Part shown: piece after piece, positions 44,036-52,232 of the stretch
How positions within the stretch are numbered: position 1 is the first letter of the stretch
Layout of the letters: each line of letters starts with the position of its first letter
Assembly (NCBI RefSeq): GCF_900638335.1
Contig: NZ_LR134508.1
Span: 124,001-188,000 of the forward strand
DNA: 64,000 bases
Source of the DNA: Campylobacter lari
Lineage (GTDB): Bacteria; Campylobacterota; Campylobacteria; Campylobacterales; Campylobacteraceae
Reading direction: 5' to 3'
Notes under the pieces: generated by a model
Databases searched by the model: none
The model's input: only the letters and a program-made list of their open reading frames with translations
Told to the model about the DNA's origin: nothing
Made by a program: the position numbers and the translations under genes

Positions 44036-45070
44036 TTATTCCAAAAAATGATCTTTTTTTAACGCTTGCCCAAATTCTATATCACAACTTGCTTTTTTAC
44101 CAAGTATGATAGGCAAAAATTTAGGATGTAAGCCAATGCTCGGTCTTACACTTTTTACATTTTCTAGTGTAAAAATTTCTCCTTTTTTGATGTCTTTACT
44201 AGCATATAAGCTTCTTGCAAAATGGCGATTTTTTAAAGTTTTTTCATCTATTGTTAAGCTAGATTTGCCTAGTGCTTGCTCGCTTAAACGCACCATAGAA
44301 CACATTTGTTTAAACTCGTCAAAATCAAGACTAAATTTAGCATCAGCACTATTTAAAGTTTTATCTAATATAAAATGTTTTTCTATTACTCTTGCTCCAA
44401 GAGCAACAGCTAAGGTCGGCGCTAAAAATCCCTCGCTATGATCGCTTAAACCTACCATGGTTTTAAATTTTTCTTGTAAGGTTTTAATAGTGTTTAAATT
44501 TAAATCGCAAATTTGTGAAGGATAGGCTGAAGTACATTTAAGTAAAATCAGATTTGGGTTGTTTTCTTCTTGGAAAATTTTAACAATCATTTCAAGTTCT
44601 TCTTCATAGGCTATGCCTGTAGAAACTAAGGTAGGTTTGTTTTCTTTTGCCACATAACGCACAAAATCGTAATCATTTGCTTCAAAAGAAGCGATTTTAT
44701 AAGCTGGGGGATTAAATTGTCTTAAAAAATTCACATCTTCTTTAGAAAAGGGACTAGAAAAGCAGATTAGCCCTTCATTTTTGGCGCATTCAAAAAGTTT
44801 TTCATGCCATTCATAAGGTGTTTTAGCTTCTTCATATAATTCATATAGTTTGCGTCCATGCCACAAACCACCTTCGATAATAAAATCTTTTTTATTAGAA
44901 TTTAGTGTTAAGCTATCTGGGGTGTAGGTTTGAATTTTTATGGCATCAGCTCCTGCTTTTTTAGCCGCTTGTATAGTTTTTAAAGCTACTTCAAGGCTGT
45001 TTGCATGGTTGGCTGAAAGCTCGGCAATGATAAAAACTTTTTCATTTAAATTGAAATTTTCTATAAACAT
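44036..45070 (-). CDS. pseI: Pseudaminic acid synthase PseI
   Basis: A 344-residue NeuB-family enzyme condensing a 2,4-diacetamido hexose with phosphoenolpyruvate to make pseudaminic acid. The N-terminal TIM barrel has FIIAELSANHANSLEVAL, GADAIKIQTYTPDSLTL, STGIAYEEEL and VGLSDHSEGFLAPTLAVALGARVIEKHF. The C-terminal antifreeze/SAF domain (about 285-344) has ARSLYASKDIKKGE. Overall similarity to C. jejuni PseI is strong, while a legionaminic or sialic acid synthase is less likely. It heads the minus operon with six maf genes, supplying the sugar those proteins are thought to transfer to flagellin. Confidence 0.92.
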   Translation of the reverse strand: MFIENFNLNEKVFIIAELSANHANSLEVALKTIQAAKKAGADAIKIQTYTPDSLTLNSNKKDFIIEGGLWHGRKLYELYEEAKTPYEWHEKLFECAKNEGLICFSSPFSKEDVNFLRQFNPPAYKIASFEANDYDFVRYVAKENKPTLVSTGIAYEEELEMIVKIFQEENNPNLILLKCTSAYPSQICDLNLNTIKTLQEKFKTMVGLSDHSEGFLAPTLAVALGARVIEKHFILDKTLNSADAKFSLDFDEFKQMCSMVRLSEQALGKSSLTIDEKTLKNRHFARSLYASKDIKKGEIFTLENVKSVRPSIGLHPKFLPIILGKKASCDIEFGQALKKDHFLE

Positions 45071-45186
45071 TAAAAACCTTTTTTTAATTTAAATAAAAAT
45101 TTACTATATTTTATATTTTAATTATTAATTATGATTAAAGGTTTATTTAGTAAAATAAATTTAATTAAGTTATCTAAGGAAAAACT

Positions 45187-45609
45187 ATGACTAAAACACT
45201 TGAGTATTCGATTTATCATTTTTTTGAGCATATTTTAAAATTAAAAATTTCACAAAAAAGTGTGATTAGAGGTGAGCTTTATGGGGCTTCTATACCTTTG
45301 TATTTTAAAGATGAGGAATATAGTTTTTATTTATTTTTTCAAAAACAAGCTTTAAATGAAATTGCGTTATTTTTATTACATGAAGAGTTAAAAGAAGATG
45401 GTTTAGCAGATTTGGTAAAAGAAGTAGCTAATCAAATCATAGGTTATGCTAAAAAATTACTTAATGATACCAATGGTAAAGATGAATATCGCTTAGGAGT
45501 TCCTGAATATTTAGGACGTATTGATGGATTCTCAAAAATCAAACTCAAAGAAAAATTTACTTATGAAGTCAAAAATGCTTCTTTTAGAATAGGTTATAAA
45601 AAAATATGA
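45187..45609 (+). CDS. CheX/CheC-like protein next to fliN
   Basis: A 140-residue protein resembling the CheC/CheX/FliY phosphatase fold: an N-terminal helix, paired strands (VIRGELYGASIPLYFKDE), and a helix with GLADLVKEVANQIIGYAKK that recalls the E-x3-N catalytic helix of CheX (E and N are both present). It may dephosphorylate CheY-P, or act as a domain partner of the switch complex. The gene overlaps fliN by 4 bp. It matches C. jejuni Cj0350 (memory). Confidence 0.7.
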   Translation: MTKTLEYSIYHFFEHILKLKISQKSVIRGELYGASIPLYFKDEEYSFYLFFQKQALNEIALFLLHEELKEDGLADLVKEVANQIIGYAKKLLNDTNGKDEYRLGVPEYLGRIDGFSKIKLKEKFTYEVKNASFRIGYKKI

Positions 45610-45902
45610 TAGAAGATCATTTAGGATTATTGCAATCTTATGAAGATATTTTAGATATTAGTGTTGATTTTGTTAGTGAGCTTGGCACAACTAATATGAG
45701 TGTAAGAGATCTTTTAAAGCTAGAAGTTGGTTCTGTGATAGATCTTGAAAAGCCAGCAGGTGAGAGTGTGGAGCTTTACTTAAATAAAAGAATTTTTGGC
45801 AAGGGCGAGGTGATGGTGTATGAAAAAAACCTTGCTATAAGGATTAACGAGATTTTAGATTCAAAATCAGTATTGCAGTATTTTAAAAAAGAATTGCAAT
45901 GA
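45606..45902 (+). CDS. fliN: Flagellar motor switch protein FliN
   Basis: A 98-residue protein consisting of one SpoA domain: ILDISVDFVSELGTTNMSVRDLLKLEVGSVIDLEKPAGESVELYLN then the GKGEVMVYEKNLAIRINEIL motif typical of FliN. With FliM and FliY it forms the cytoplasmic C-ring of the motor that binds CheY-P and export complexes. It overlaps the genes on either side by 4 bp, making a tight cheX-fliN-fliO-like operon. Confidence 0.92.
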   Translation: MIEDHLGLLQSYEDILDISVDFVSELGTTNMSVRDLLKLEVGSVIDLEKPAGESVELYLNKRIFGKGEVMVYEKNLAIRINEILDSKSVLQYFKKELQ

Positions 45903-46657
45903 AATTTGTTTGGATTTTATTGTTTGCTCTGCCTCTTTTTGGAGCAAAAATTCTTGATTATAATATCTATCCAAGAGAAGATAGGGTAGATATTACTTTT
46001 TCATTTGATGTTCCTTACAAAGAAGGTGTTAGTCAAAAGAGAAAAGATAACATTATTATTTTTACTTTAAATGCTCAAAGTGCTAAAGAAGAAGATAAGA
46101 TAATAAATTCTAATATTGTTAAAAAAATAAAAATCTTTTCAGAGGGTAAGAAAACTTTTATAGCTTTAAGTATTGGCGATAAGATACAAATTAATGCAGA
46201 TGCAATTGGCGAATATGGTTTAAGACTACGTGCGCAAAAAGAGGGCACAAATTTAACTACCAAAAAAAACTTAAATAAAAAAGATGAGGAAATAAAAATG
46301 CAAGAGTATGATTTTACAAATTATATTTTAGTTGTAAGTGTTTTAATACTTTTGCTTGTCGGACTTTGGTTTTTAAAAATGTATTTAAGACAAAAACATC
46401 CCTTAGATAGAAATTTTAATTTGATTTTTCAAAGACCACTTGATAGACATAATCAACTTGTAGTTTTTGAATATGGTTTGAAGCGTTACACCATGATTAT
46501 AGGAAACTCTAATGTGGTATTAGAGACAAGCGAAGCTTTGGCAAAAAATGAAGAGCAAAACAAAGCGTCTCAAAAGCCAAAAGAAAAAGATTTTGACTCT
46601 TATTTTGAAGAAAATAAACAAAGATTGCAAAATTTACTTTTAAAACAAAATAATTAA
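45899..46657 (+). CDS. fliO: FliO-like flagellar export protein with a large periplasmic domain
   Basis: A 252-residue protein with a signal sequence (FVWILLFALPLFGAK), a periplasmic beta-rich AMIN-like domain (about 20-125), one membrane helix (about 140-160) and a cytoplasmic part with FQRPLDRHNQLVVFEYGLKRYTMIIGNSNVVLET. That last part matches the FliO pattern, 'hydrophobic-V-E-x-G-x-R ... G'. The periplasmic extension has been described for the H. pylori FliO homologue. FliO chaperones assembly of the FliP ring. The position after fliN supports this. It ends 4 bp into the convergent ppx gene. Confidence 0.72.
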   Translation: MKFVWILLFALPLFGAKILDYNIYPREDRVDITFSFDVPYKEGVSQKRKDNIIIFTLNAQSAKEEDKIINSNIVKKIKIFSEGKKTFIALSIGDKIQINADAIGEYGLRLRAQKEGTNLTTKKNLNKKDEEIKMQEYDFTNYILVVSVLILLLVGLWFLKMYLRQKHPLDRNFNLIFQRPLDRHNQLVVFEYGLKRYTMIIGNSNVVLETSEALAKNEEQNKASQKPKEKDFDSYFEENKQRLQNLLLKQNN

Positions 46658-48150
46658 TTTTTTTGATTAAAAGCTAAAATGATAAGTTTTGGCTTTGAAA
46701 TCTTTTTAATCTCTTCTTTTGAAAAATAAATTTGCTTTTTATCTGAGTAAATATACAAAGTGTGATTTTTTAGCATAAAATCAAGATTTATATCAGTGTC
46801 TTTTGCTAACTTTTTTGCTAATGCAAGAATGAAATTAAGCCAAGTTAATATATGATTGTTTGGTAATAACTCTTTAACATGTTCAATAGCAAATGGATTG
46901 ATTTTTTTACCATTGGCCTTTAAAAGAGTTGCAATAAGTAAAATTTCCTTATGTGAAAAGCCAAAATTTAAGCCACTCATTGCCATGTAGGCACTATGCT
47001 CATTAGCAAAATAAAAATTAATTCTTTCGCCTATGTGGGCTAATTTGGCAGCATTTAAAAGATCTTTTTTAAAAGCAATATCAACTTTATGAATAGGTAA
47101 AAGTACATCAAATAGTTTATTTGCAAAATATGCACTTTTATCGCCATAGTCTATATTAAAACGATCTTGTAAAGATTTTAAGCTCGGATTAAAATTAGGT
47201 GGAAATTTAGCATTAAATTTTGAAAAATCAGTAGTGTCATTTTTTATCTTGGCGTATTTTTGAAAAAGATTAGATAAAAACACACCTTCTCTTACACCTA
47301 CTGCTGAGGTGATGATATTTTTGGCTTTTAAGTTTTTTGCTAAGGCTAAAAAGATTACGCAACCTTCTTTTATAGTATCAAAACGATCCTTTTTGATATT
47401 AAAATCAACTAAATTTTTAGCATTTTGAATTTTCTCTATGTGATTTTTTTCTTTCTCAAAACTATAGCTAAAATTGTGAATCATTTTTAATGGATAAGAG
47501 TTTTTTTTCATTATAGAATTTGACAATGCTCTTAAACTGCCACCTATGGCAATAATATTGTCATTTTGAAAGCGTTTTGGAACTTGCATTAGCGCTTCTT
47601 GTATAAACTGATCTAGGGCATTAAATCTTTTAGTATCATAAAAAATTTCTTTTAATCTTACAGTTCCTAGATCAAGTGAAATACAATCTATAATTTTACC
47701 TTCTTTAATCAAGCAAAGCTCGGTTGATCCTCCACCTATGTCTATGGTGGTGGCATTTTGAATATTTGATAACAAATTTAGCGCAGCAAGACCACCTAAA
47801 AATGATTCTGTTTTTCCATTAATACATTTTATATTTAAACCTACATTTTTTGCTATTCTAGCAATAAAGTCTTTTGCATTCGGTGCATCTCTTAATGCAG
47901 AAGTTCCAACAGCAATAATTTTTCTACACTTTTCTTTTAAAGCTTTTTCTTTAAAGTAAGCCAAAGCTTTCTCGGCTTTAAGCATAGCTTCTTCTTGGAG
48001 GATTTTATTATTATTATAGGCATTTTCTCCAAGTCTTACTTTCTTCTTATGTTCGCTACAAATAAAAAAACCATATCTTGAGGTTTTTTCAAAAACTACC
48101 ATGCGAACAGAATTAGAACCAAGGTCAATTACTGCTGTTTTTTTAGCCAT
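46654..48150 (-). CDS. ppx: Ppx/GppA exopolyphosphatase/pppGpp phosphatase
   Basis: A 498-residue protein of the ASKHA-fold phosphatase family. VIDLGSNSVRMVVFEK and IDIGGGSTELCLI are the phosphate-binding loops, and NIIAIGGSLRAL is the third. The C-terminal half has the HD-like helical domain (about 310-490). It hydrolyses polyphosphate and/or pppGpp, linking to stringent control. It matches Cj0353c (memory). Which substrate predominates cannot be seen. Its start overlaps the fdxB stop by 1 bp. Confidence 0.9.
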   Translation of the reverse strand: MAKKTAVIDLGSNSVRMVVFEKTSRYGFFICSEHKKKVRLGENAYNNNKILQEEAMLKAEKALAYFKEKALKEKCRKIIAVGTSALRDAPNAKDFIARIAKNVGLNIKCINGKTESFLGGLAALNLLSNIQNATTIDIGGGSTELCLIKEGKIIDCISLDLGTVRLKEIFYDTKRFNALDQFIQEALMQVPKRFQNDNIIAIGGSLRALSNSIMKKNSYPLKMIHNFSYSFEKEKNHIEKIQNAKNLVDFNIKKDRFDTIKEGCVIFLALAKNLKAKNIITSAVGVREGVFLSNLFQKYAKIKNDTTDFSKFNAKFPPNFNPSLKSLQDRFNIDYGDKSAYFANKLFDVLLPIHKVDIAFKKDLLNAAKLAHIGERINFYFANEHSAYMAMSGLNFGFSHKEILLIATLLKANGKKINPFAIEHVKELLPNNHILTWLNFILALAKKLAKDTDINLDFMLKNHTLYIYSDKKQIYFSKEEIKKISKPKLIILAFNQKN

Positions 48151-48395
48151 TAAATATCTTTATTTTTATGTTTCAAGCGAAGCTCGTCAATGCTTTCTAC
48201 ATTGTCAGGATCGGGTATGATGCAATCTACCGGACAGGCCACTATACAAGCTGGTTCTGAAAATTCATTTACACATTCAGTGCATAGATCAGGATCTATA
48301 ACATAGATTGGATCATTATCATAAATTGCCTCATCTGGACATTCTTCCCTGCATGCATCACAGGATATACATTCTCTAGTGATTAAAAGCGACAT
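48150..48395 (-). CDS. fdxB: 2[4Fe-4S] ferredoxin FdxB
   Basis: An 81-residue ferredoxin with cysteines 9, 12, 15, 19 (CISCDACREECP) and 38, 41, 50, 54 plus an extra cysteine at 58. The eight-residue insertion between the second pair is the Allochromatium-type (Alvin) ferredoxin signature, giving clusters of very low potential. It is a likely electron carrier for pyruvate or 2-oxoglutarate oxidoreductases; partner unknown here. It overlaps ppx by 1 bp. The 117 bp before it hold a hairpin. Confidence 0.93.
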   Translation of the reverse strand: MSLLITRECISCDACREECPDEAIYDNDPIYVIDPDLCTECVNEFSEPACIVACPVDCIIPDPDNVESIDELRLKHKNKDI

Positions 48396-48479
48396 ACTTT
48401 TCCTTTTATGAGTAATAAAGCAAACTTATACTATATAAAAACTTATAGCTAATTTAAACGAAAGAAAAATTAAATTCGA

Positions 48480-48508
48480 TTTTTAGAATGATTTAATCAT
48501 TCTAAAAA
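48480..48508. terminator. Long near-perfect hairpin between cosR and fdxB
   Basis: Stem TTTTTAGAATGAT with ATCATTCTAAAAA (13 bp), 3-nt loop, 4 bp after the cosR stop. It is followed by a T-run on the plus strand and is A/T-rich at both ends, so it may work in both directions; on the minus strand the T-tract is inside the stem. It probably marks the cosR 3' end. Confidence 0.55.
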
Positions 48509-48512
48509 TTTT

Positions 48513-49187
48513 TTAGTTAGTTTTTTTAGGAAAACAAAAGCGATATCCTCTGCGACGTACAGTTTCTATGGTAGAGATATTAAGTGGTTTGTCCATTTTT
48601 TGTCTTATTTGATTGATTGCAACTTCTATAACATTTGGAGTTACAAGTTCAGGTTCTTCCCAAATAGCATCTAAAAGCTGTTCTTTTGATACAATTTGAT
48701 CAGAATGTCTAGCAAGGTGAGTTAAAACTTCAAAAGGTTTTCCTTTTAATTCTATATCCTTTCCTTGGTAAGTGATTTTTTCTTCATCAGGATCAATCAC
48801 TAAATCATCGATTTTAATCACATTAGTTCCACCAAATCTAAGTCTAGCTTCAATTCTTGCCATTAAAATTTCAAAATCTAAAGGTTTTTTTATATAATCA
48901 TCTGCCCCGGCTTTTAAAGCTTTGATTTCATTTTCTTTGTCTGCTTTTGAGCATATTGTAACTATAGCAGTTCTTGGAGATTTTTGTTTGATAGCATTGA
49001 TCAAATCGCTTGCATCATTATTACCTATAGTCCAATTTGATAATACTAAATCATAGTGTCTAATACCTATAAAATACTCAGCGTCTTTAAAATTTTCCGA
49101 AGTATCACTTTGGTAACCAAACTCGTTTAAAGTGTTTGATAAGGTTTTATTAAGCGATGCTTCATCTTCTACAACTAAAATACGCAT
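48513..49187 (-). CDS. cosR: Orphan OmpR-type response regulator CosR
   Basis: A 224-residue regulator with an N-terminal receiver (about 1-115) and C-terminal winged helix (about 125-220, ending VETVRRRGYRFCF). The residue at the phospho-acceptor place is asparagine 51 (LVLSNWTIG), not aspartate, matching CosR of C. jejuni and HP1043 of H. pylori, essential regulators that work without phosphorylation. CosR controls oxidative-stress genes in C. jejuni. No kinase gene is nearby. A strong hairpin follows the stop. Confidence 0.95.
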   Translation of the reverse strand: MRILVVEDEASLNKTLSNTLNEFGYQSDTSENFKDAEYFIGIRHYDLVLSNWTIGNNDASDLINAIKQKSPRTAIVTICSKADKENEIKALKAGADDYIKKPLDFEILMARIEARLRFGGTNVIKIDDLVIDPDEEKITYQGKDIELKGKPFEVLTHLARHSDQIVSKEQLLDAIWEEPELVTPNVIEVAINQIRQKMDKPLNISTIETVRRRGYRFCFPKKTN

Positions 49188-49264
49188 TTTATTCCTTTGA
49201 AGATAGTTTTAGTGCAAAAGTATAACACAAATTAAGCAAATATTCAAAATTCTTTAAAAAATTT

Positions 49265-49582
49265 TTAATATTTTTTGCTTAAACTAGCTCCAACACATGC
49301 ATTTTTAATAATATCAGGTTTATAGCAGGTAATATGTATAAACTGAAGTTTTTTATGATGTTTTTTGATATCTTTGCATATGTATTTTAAAGATTCTTCT
49401 ATGGTTTTAAATTTTTTATTTTTATAGATTTTTTCTATTCTAGTGCATAATTTTGCATAATCTAAAAATTTTTTACTTTTAGCTTCTAATTCTATTAAGA
49501 CTTTTTGCTCTTGAATTCTTTCAAAGTCCAAAAGCCCTATAATACATTTAAATTCTAAGCTAACTTTTATATGACTTTGCAT
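49265..49582 (-). CDS. folB: Dihydroneopterin aldolase FolB
   Basis: A 105-residue FolB/FolX-like enzyme for the aldol cleavage of dihydroneopterin in folate synthesis. The N-terminal KVSLEFKCIIGLLDFERIQEQKVLIELEAK matches the family's 'I-G-v-x-x-x-E-R' strand and acid residues. The remaining part is shorter than average (about 120) but keeps the TIEESLKYI helix and the final ITCYKP strand. The start overlaps the end of plsY by 16 bp. Its position matches C. jejuni Cj0356c (memory). Confidence 0.8.
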   Translation of the reverse strand: MQSHIKVSLEFKCIIGLLDFERIQEQKVLIELEAKSKKFLDYAKLCTRIEKIYKNKKFKTIEESLKYICKDIKKHHKKLQFIHITCYKPDIIKNACVGASLSKKY

Positions 49583-50178
49583 TCTTGTTTTCCTATTAGT
49601 CTTAAGATATTTGGTATATGCTTATAAATAACTATAAAAGCGATAATAAATATCGGTGCATGGGTATTAATCACAGGCATATCATAATGAAATATAAAAG
49701 AAGTTGTGATTAAAACAACCAAAGCTCCAAGTGAAGCCAAGCTTGAAATTTTAAACACCTTTCCTATAATAAGCCAAGCTAAAACCGCAGATATAATTTC
49801 AAAAGGTAAAAATACTGCTAAAACTCCAGCTCCAGTAGCTACCCCCTTACCCCCTTCAAATTTTAAATAAGGAGAAAAACAGTGGCCAAATACTGCTAAA
49901 ACCGCCATAGTCCATAAGATATTTTCATCATAGCCTAAAAATTTTGCTACTAATATAGGCACAATCCCCTTAAGTGCATCTAAAACAATAGTTGCAATAG
50001 CAAGTGTTTTAGCAAGCTTAGGATCACTTTCTTTTACTACTCTTAAAACATTAGTAGCACCTATGCTTTTACTACCTGCATTTTTGATATTTGTTTTGGC
50101 AAAAATTTGAGCTAGTAAAAGTCCAAATGGTACAGCACCTACAAGATAAGCTAAAAGATAAATTATTAAATTTTCCAT
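49567..50178 (-). CDS. plsY: Glycerol-3-phosphate acyltransferase PlsY
   Basis: A 203-residue inner-membrane enzyme with 5-7 helices that transfers acyl from acyl-phosphate to glycerol-3-phosphate, starting phospholipid synthesis. The loops AGSKSIGATNVLR and HCFSPYLKFEGGKGVATGAG are the catalytic and phosphate-binding motifs; YKHIPNILRLIGKQE is the third. Followed by folB with an overlap of 16 bp. Confidence 0.95.
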   Translation of the reverse strand: MENLIIYLLAYLVGAVPFGLLLAQIFAKTNIKNAGSKSIGATNVLRVVKESDPKLAKTLAIATIVLDALKGIVPILVAKFLGYDENILWTMAVLAVFGHCFSPYLKFEGGKGVATGAGVLAVFLPFEIISAVLAWLIIGKVFKISSLASLGALVVLITTSFIFHYDMPVINTHAPIFIIAFIVIYKHIPNILRLIGKQECKVI

Positions 50179-50377
50179 TTACTTTTTGTCCTGATTTATG
50201 AAACTTTAATAAAATGATAGCAAAAAACCCTGAAATAAATATTTAAGAGATAATTTATCCTATAATAATTTTTATTGTTAAATAGAAATTTTTTATTTTG
50301 TTTAAAGAAAATTATAGATATATTTCTAATAAGTTTATTTTAAATAGACTTTATTTTATCTTATTTAGGAGTAGATA

Positions 50378-51412
50378 ATGAAAAAAATTTCATTATTAGT
50401 TGCATCATCATTATTAGTTGCATCAACTGCTTTTGCTAATGATAGAGCTTTATTAGATGAAGCAAAGGCTGCGGGTTTAGCACCTTTGCCAAAGGATCAA
50501 GCGGGCGTTGAAAAACTATTAAAAGAAATGGGCATTGAAGCTAGTAAATTTTCTAAAGAAAAAGCTAATTTAGGTAAAAAGCTGTATTTTGAACCAAGAC
50601 TTTCTAAAAGCGGTTTGATTTCTTGTAACACCTGTCATAACTTAGGTATGGGTGGTGCTGATGGTATCGCAGCTGCTGTAGGACACAAATGGACAGCTAA
50701 TCCTCATCATTTAAATTCGCCAACAGTGTATAATTCGGTTTTAAATTCAACTCAATTTTGGGATGGTAGAGCAGGTACTTTGGCAGATCAAGCAAAAGGA
50801 CCAATCGAAGCAGAGCCTGAAATGGCAACCCCAGCTAAATTAGCAGTAGAAAAAATTTCTTCTATGCCAGAATATGTAAAAGAATTTAAAAAAGTTTATG
50901 GTAGTAGTGGAGTGACTTTTGACAATATTGCAGATGCTATTGCTACATTTGAAAGAACGCTTTTAACTCCATCTAAATTTGACAAATTCTTAGAAGGTGA
51001 TACAAAAGCATTAAGCAAAAAAGAAAAAGAAGGTTTGAAAACTTTCATTGATAAAGGCTGTACGGCTTGCCATACAGGAGTAAATTTAGGTGGTAGTATG
51101 CAGGCTTTCCAAGTAGCAGCTAAATATAAATTTGCAAATGTAGGAGATTTTAAAGGCGATGCAAATGGTTTGGTTAAAACTCCAACCTTAAGAAATATTG
51201 CTGAAACTGCTCCGTATTTCCACAATGGTGCTATTTGGTCTTTACAAGAAGCAATCAAAGAAATGGGTAGTGTGCAACTTGGTATAGAAATTTCTGACAA
51301 AGAAGCAGCTTCTATAGAAACTTTCTTACATGCTTTAACAGGTAAAAAACCAAGCATTACTTATCCTCAACTTCCAAAAGCAACTGAAAAAACTCCAAAA
51401 CCAGAGCTTTAA
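50378..51412 (+). CDS. ccpA: Di-haem cytochrome c peroxidase
   Basis: A 344-residue periplasmic enzyme with a signal peptide cut after AFA (about residue 20). Two c-type haem sites: CNTCH at residues 83-87 and CTACH at 228-232. Further family motifs are LNSPTVYNSVLNSTQFWDGRAGTLADQAKGP and the PTLRNIAETAPYFHNG segment. It reduces hydrogen peroxide to water with electrons from cytochrome c. It corresponds to Cj0358 (memory). The 199-bp upstream gap has an A/T-rich promoter region and a 'TTAGGAG' ribosome site; a strong hairpin follows the stop. Confidence 0.95.
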   Translation: MKKISLLVASSLLVASTAFANDRALLDEAKAAGLAPLPKDQAGVEKLLKEMGIEASKFSKEKANLGKKLYFEPRLSKSGLISCNTCHNLGMGGADGIAAAVGHKWTANPHHLNSPTVYNSVLNSTQFWDGRAGTLADQAKGPIEAEPEMATPAKLAVEKISSMPEYVKEFKKVYGSSGVTFDNIADAIATFERTLLTPSKFDKFLEGDTKALSKKEKEGLKTFIDKGCTACHTGVNLGGSMQAFQVAAKYKFANVGDFKGDANGLVKTPTLRNIAETAPYFHNGAIWSLQEAIKEMGSVQLGIEISDKEAASIETFLHALTGKKPSITYPQLPKATEKTPKPEL

Positions 51413-51419
51413 TTTAAAT

Positions 51420-51444
51420 CTTAAGACGCTTTTTGCGTCTTAAG
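51420..51444 (+). terminator. Terminator hairpin after cytochrome c peroxidase
   Basis: A 10-bp perfect stem (CTTAAGACGC / GCGTCTTAAG) with a TTTTT loop, 8 bp after the stop. The T-tail is short, so some read-through to rplU is possible. Confidence 0.7.
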
Positions 51445-51466
51445 CTTACTTTATATAAAATCAAGA

Positions 51467-51472
51467 TATAAT
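51467..51472 (+). promoter_or_regulatory. -10 box of the rplU-rpmA operon
   Basis: TATAAT, about 91 bp before the rplU ATG chosen here, giving a leader near 80 nt. Leaders of L21 operons often carry autogenous control; no named structure is recognised. Confidence 0.5.
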
Positions 51473-51562
51473 TACCGCTTTTAACCACTAAAGCTTTCTA
51501 AATTTATGTTTATACATAATGCTTTATGGTGCTACCAAAATATTTTAAGAAAGGATAGCTGT

Positions 51563-51871
51563 ATGTATGCTATTATAAAACACAGTGGAAAACAATACAG
51601 AGTAAGCCAAGGTGATGAGCTTAAACTAGATCGTTTTGAAGCTGAAGCAAAATCAAGCGTAGAAGTAAGTGAAGTTCTTGCTGTATGCGATAAAGAATTA
51701 AAGGTAGGTGTGCCGTTTGTTGCGGGTGCAAAAGTTGTTTTAGAAGTGATTGCTCATGGAAAAGACAAAAAAGTTGTAATTTATAAAAAAAGACGTAGAA
51801 AAGACTCAAAATTAAAACGCGGTTTTAGAAGACAATTTACTCGCGTTAGAGTAGTAGATATTAAAGCTTAA
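51563..51871 (+). CDS. rplU: 50S ribosomal protein L21
   Basis: A 102-residue ribosomal protein with all typical parts: [20 protein letters not shown] at the start, [13 protein letters not shown] in the middle and the basic [21 protein letters not shown] end that binds 23S rRNA. The ATG at 51563 is chosen over one 57 bp upstream because it gives the standard L21 N terminus and follows GAAAGGA. rpmA follows 10 bp later. Confidence 0.98.
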   Translation: MYAIIKHSGKQYRVSQGDELKLDRFEAEAKSSVEVSEVLAVCDKELKVGVPFVAGAKVVLEVIAHGKDKKVVIYKKRRRKDSKLKRGFRRQFTRVRVVDIKA

Positions 51872-51881
51872 GGAGTAAAGA

Positions 51882-52136
51882 ATGGCACACAAGAAAGGTC
51901 AAGGTTCAACTCAGAATAATCGTGATTCTATAGGTCGTCGTCTAGGTGTTAAAAAATTTGGTGGAGAATTTGTTCGCGCTGGCAACATCATCATTCGCCA
52001 AAGAGGAACAGCAACTCATGCAGGCAATAACGTAGGTATAGGAAAAGATCATACAATTTTTGCTTTAATTGATGGTTTTGTAAAATTTGAAAGAAAAGAT
52101 AAAAATAGAAAAAAAGTTTCTGTTTATCCTGCATAA
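51882..52136 (+). CDS. rpmA: 50S ribosomal protein L27
   Basis: An 84-residue L27 starting [16 protein letters not shown], with [23 protein letters not shown] and the [12 protein letters not shown] signature. The N terminus reaches the peptidyl-transferase centre. There is no extra N-terminal peptide as in some Firmicutes. An AAGGAG site precedes the ATG. The operon stops at the strong terminator that follows. Confidence 0.98.
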   Translation: MAHKKGQGSTQNNRDSIGRRLGVKKFGGEFVRAGNIIIRQRGTATHAGNNVGIGKDHTIFALIDGFVKFERKDKNRKKVSVYPA

Positions 52137-52141
52137 TTTTT

Positions 52142-52170
52142 AAGGCTACTTTGTAGCCTTTTTCTTCTTT
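52142..52170 (+). terminator. Rho-independent terminator after rpmA
   Basis: An 8-bp perfect stem (AAGGCTAC / GTAGCCTT) with TTT loop and TTTCTTCTTT tail, 5 bp after the rpmA stop. Confidence 0.9.
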
Positions 52171-52194
52171 TTAATCTTAATATATTAAAAAAAA

Positions 52195-52200
52195 TATAAT
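52195..52200 (+). promoter_or_regulatory. -10 box of the obg gene run
   Basis: TATAAT 33 bp before the obg ATG and right after the rpmA terminator, supporting independent transcription of the obg-fmt-birA-par genes. Confidence 0.5.
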
Positions 52201-52232
52201 ATCATTTTAAAAATTTATACTTTGGTGATTGT

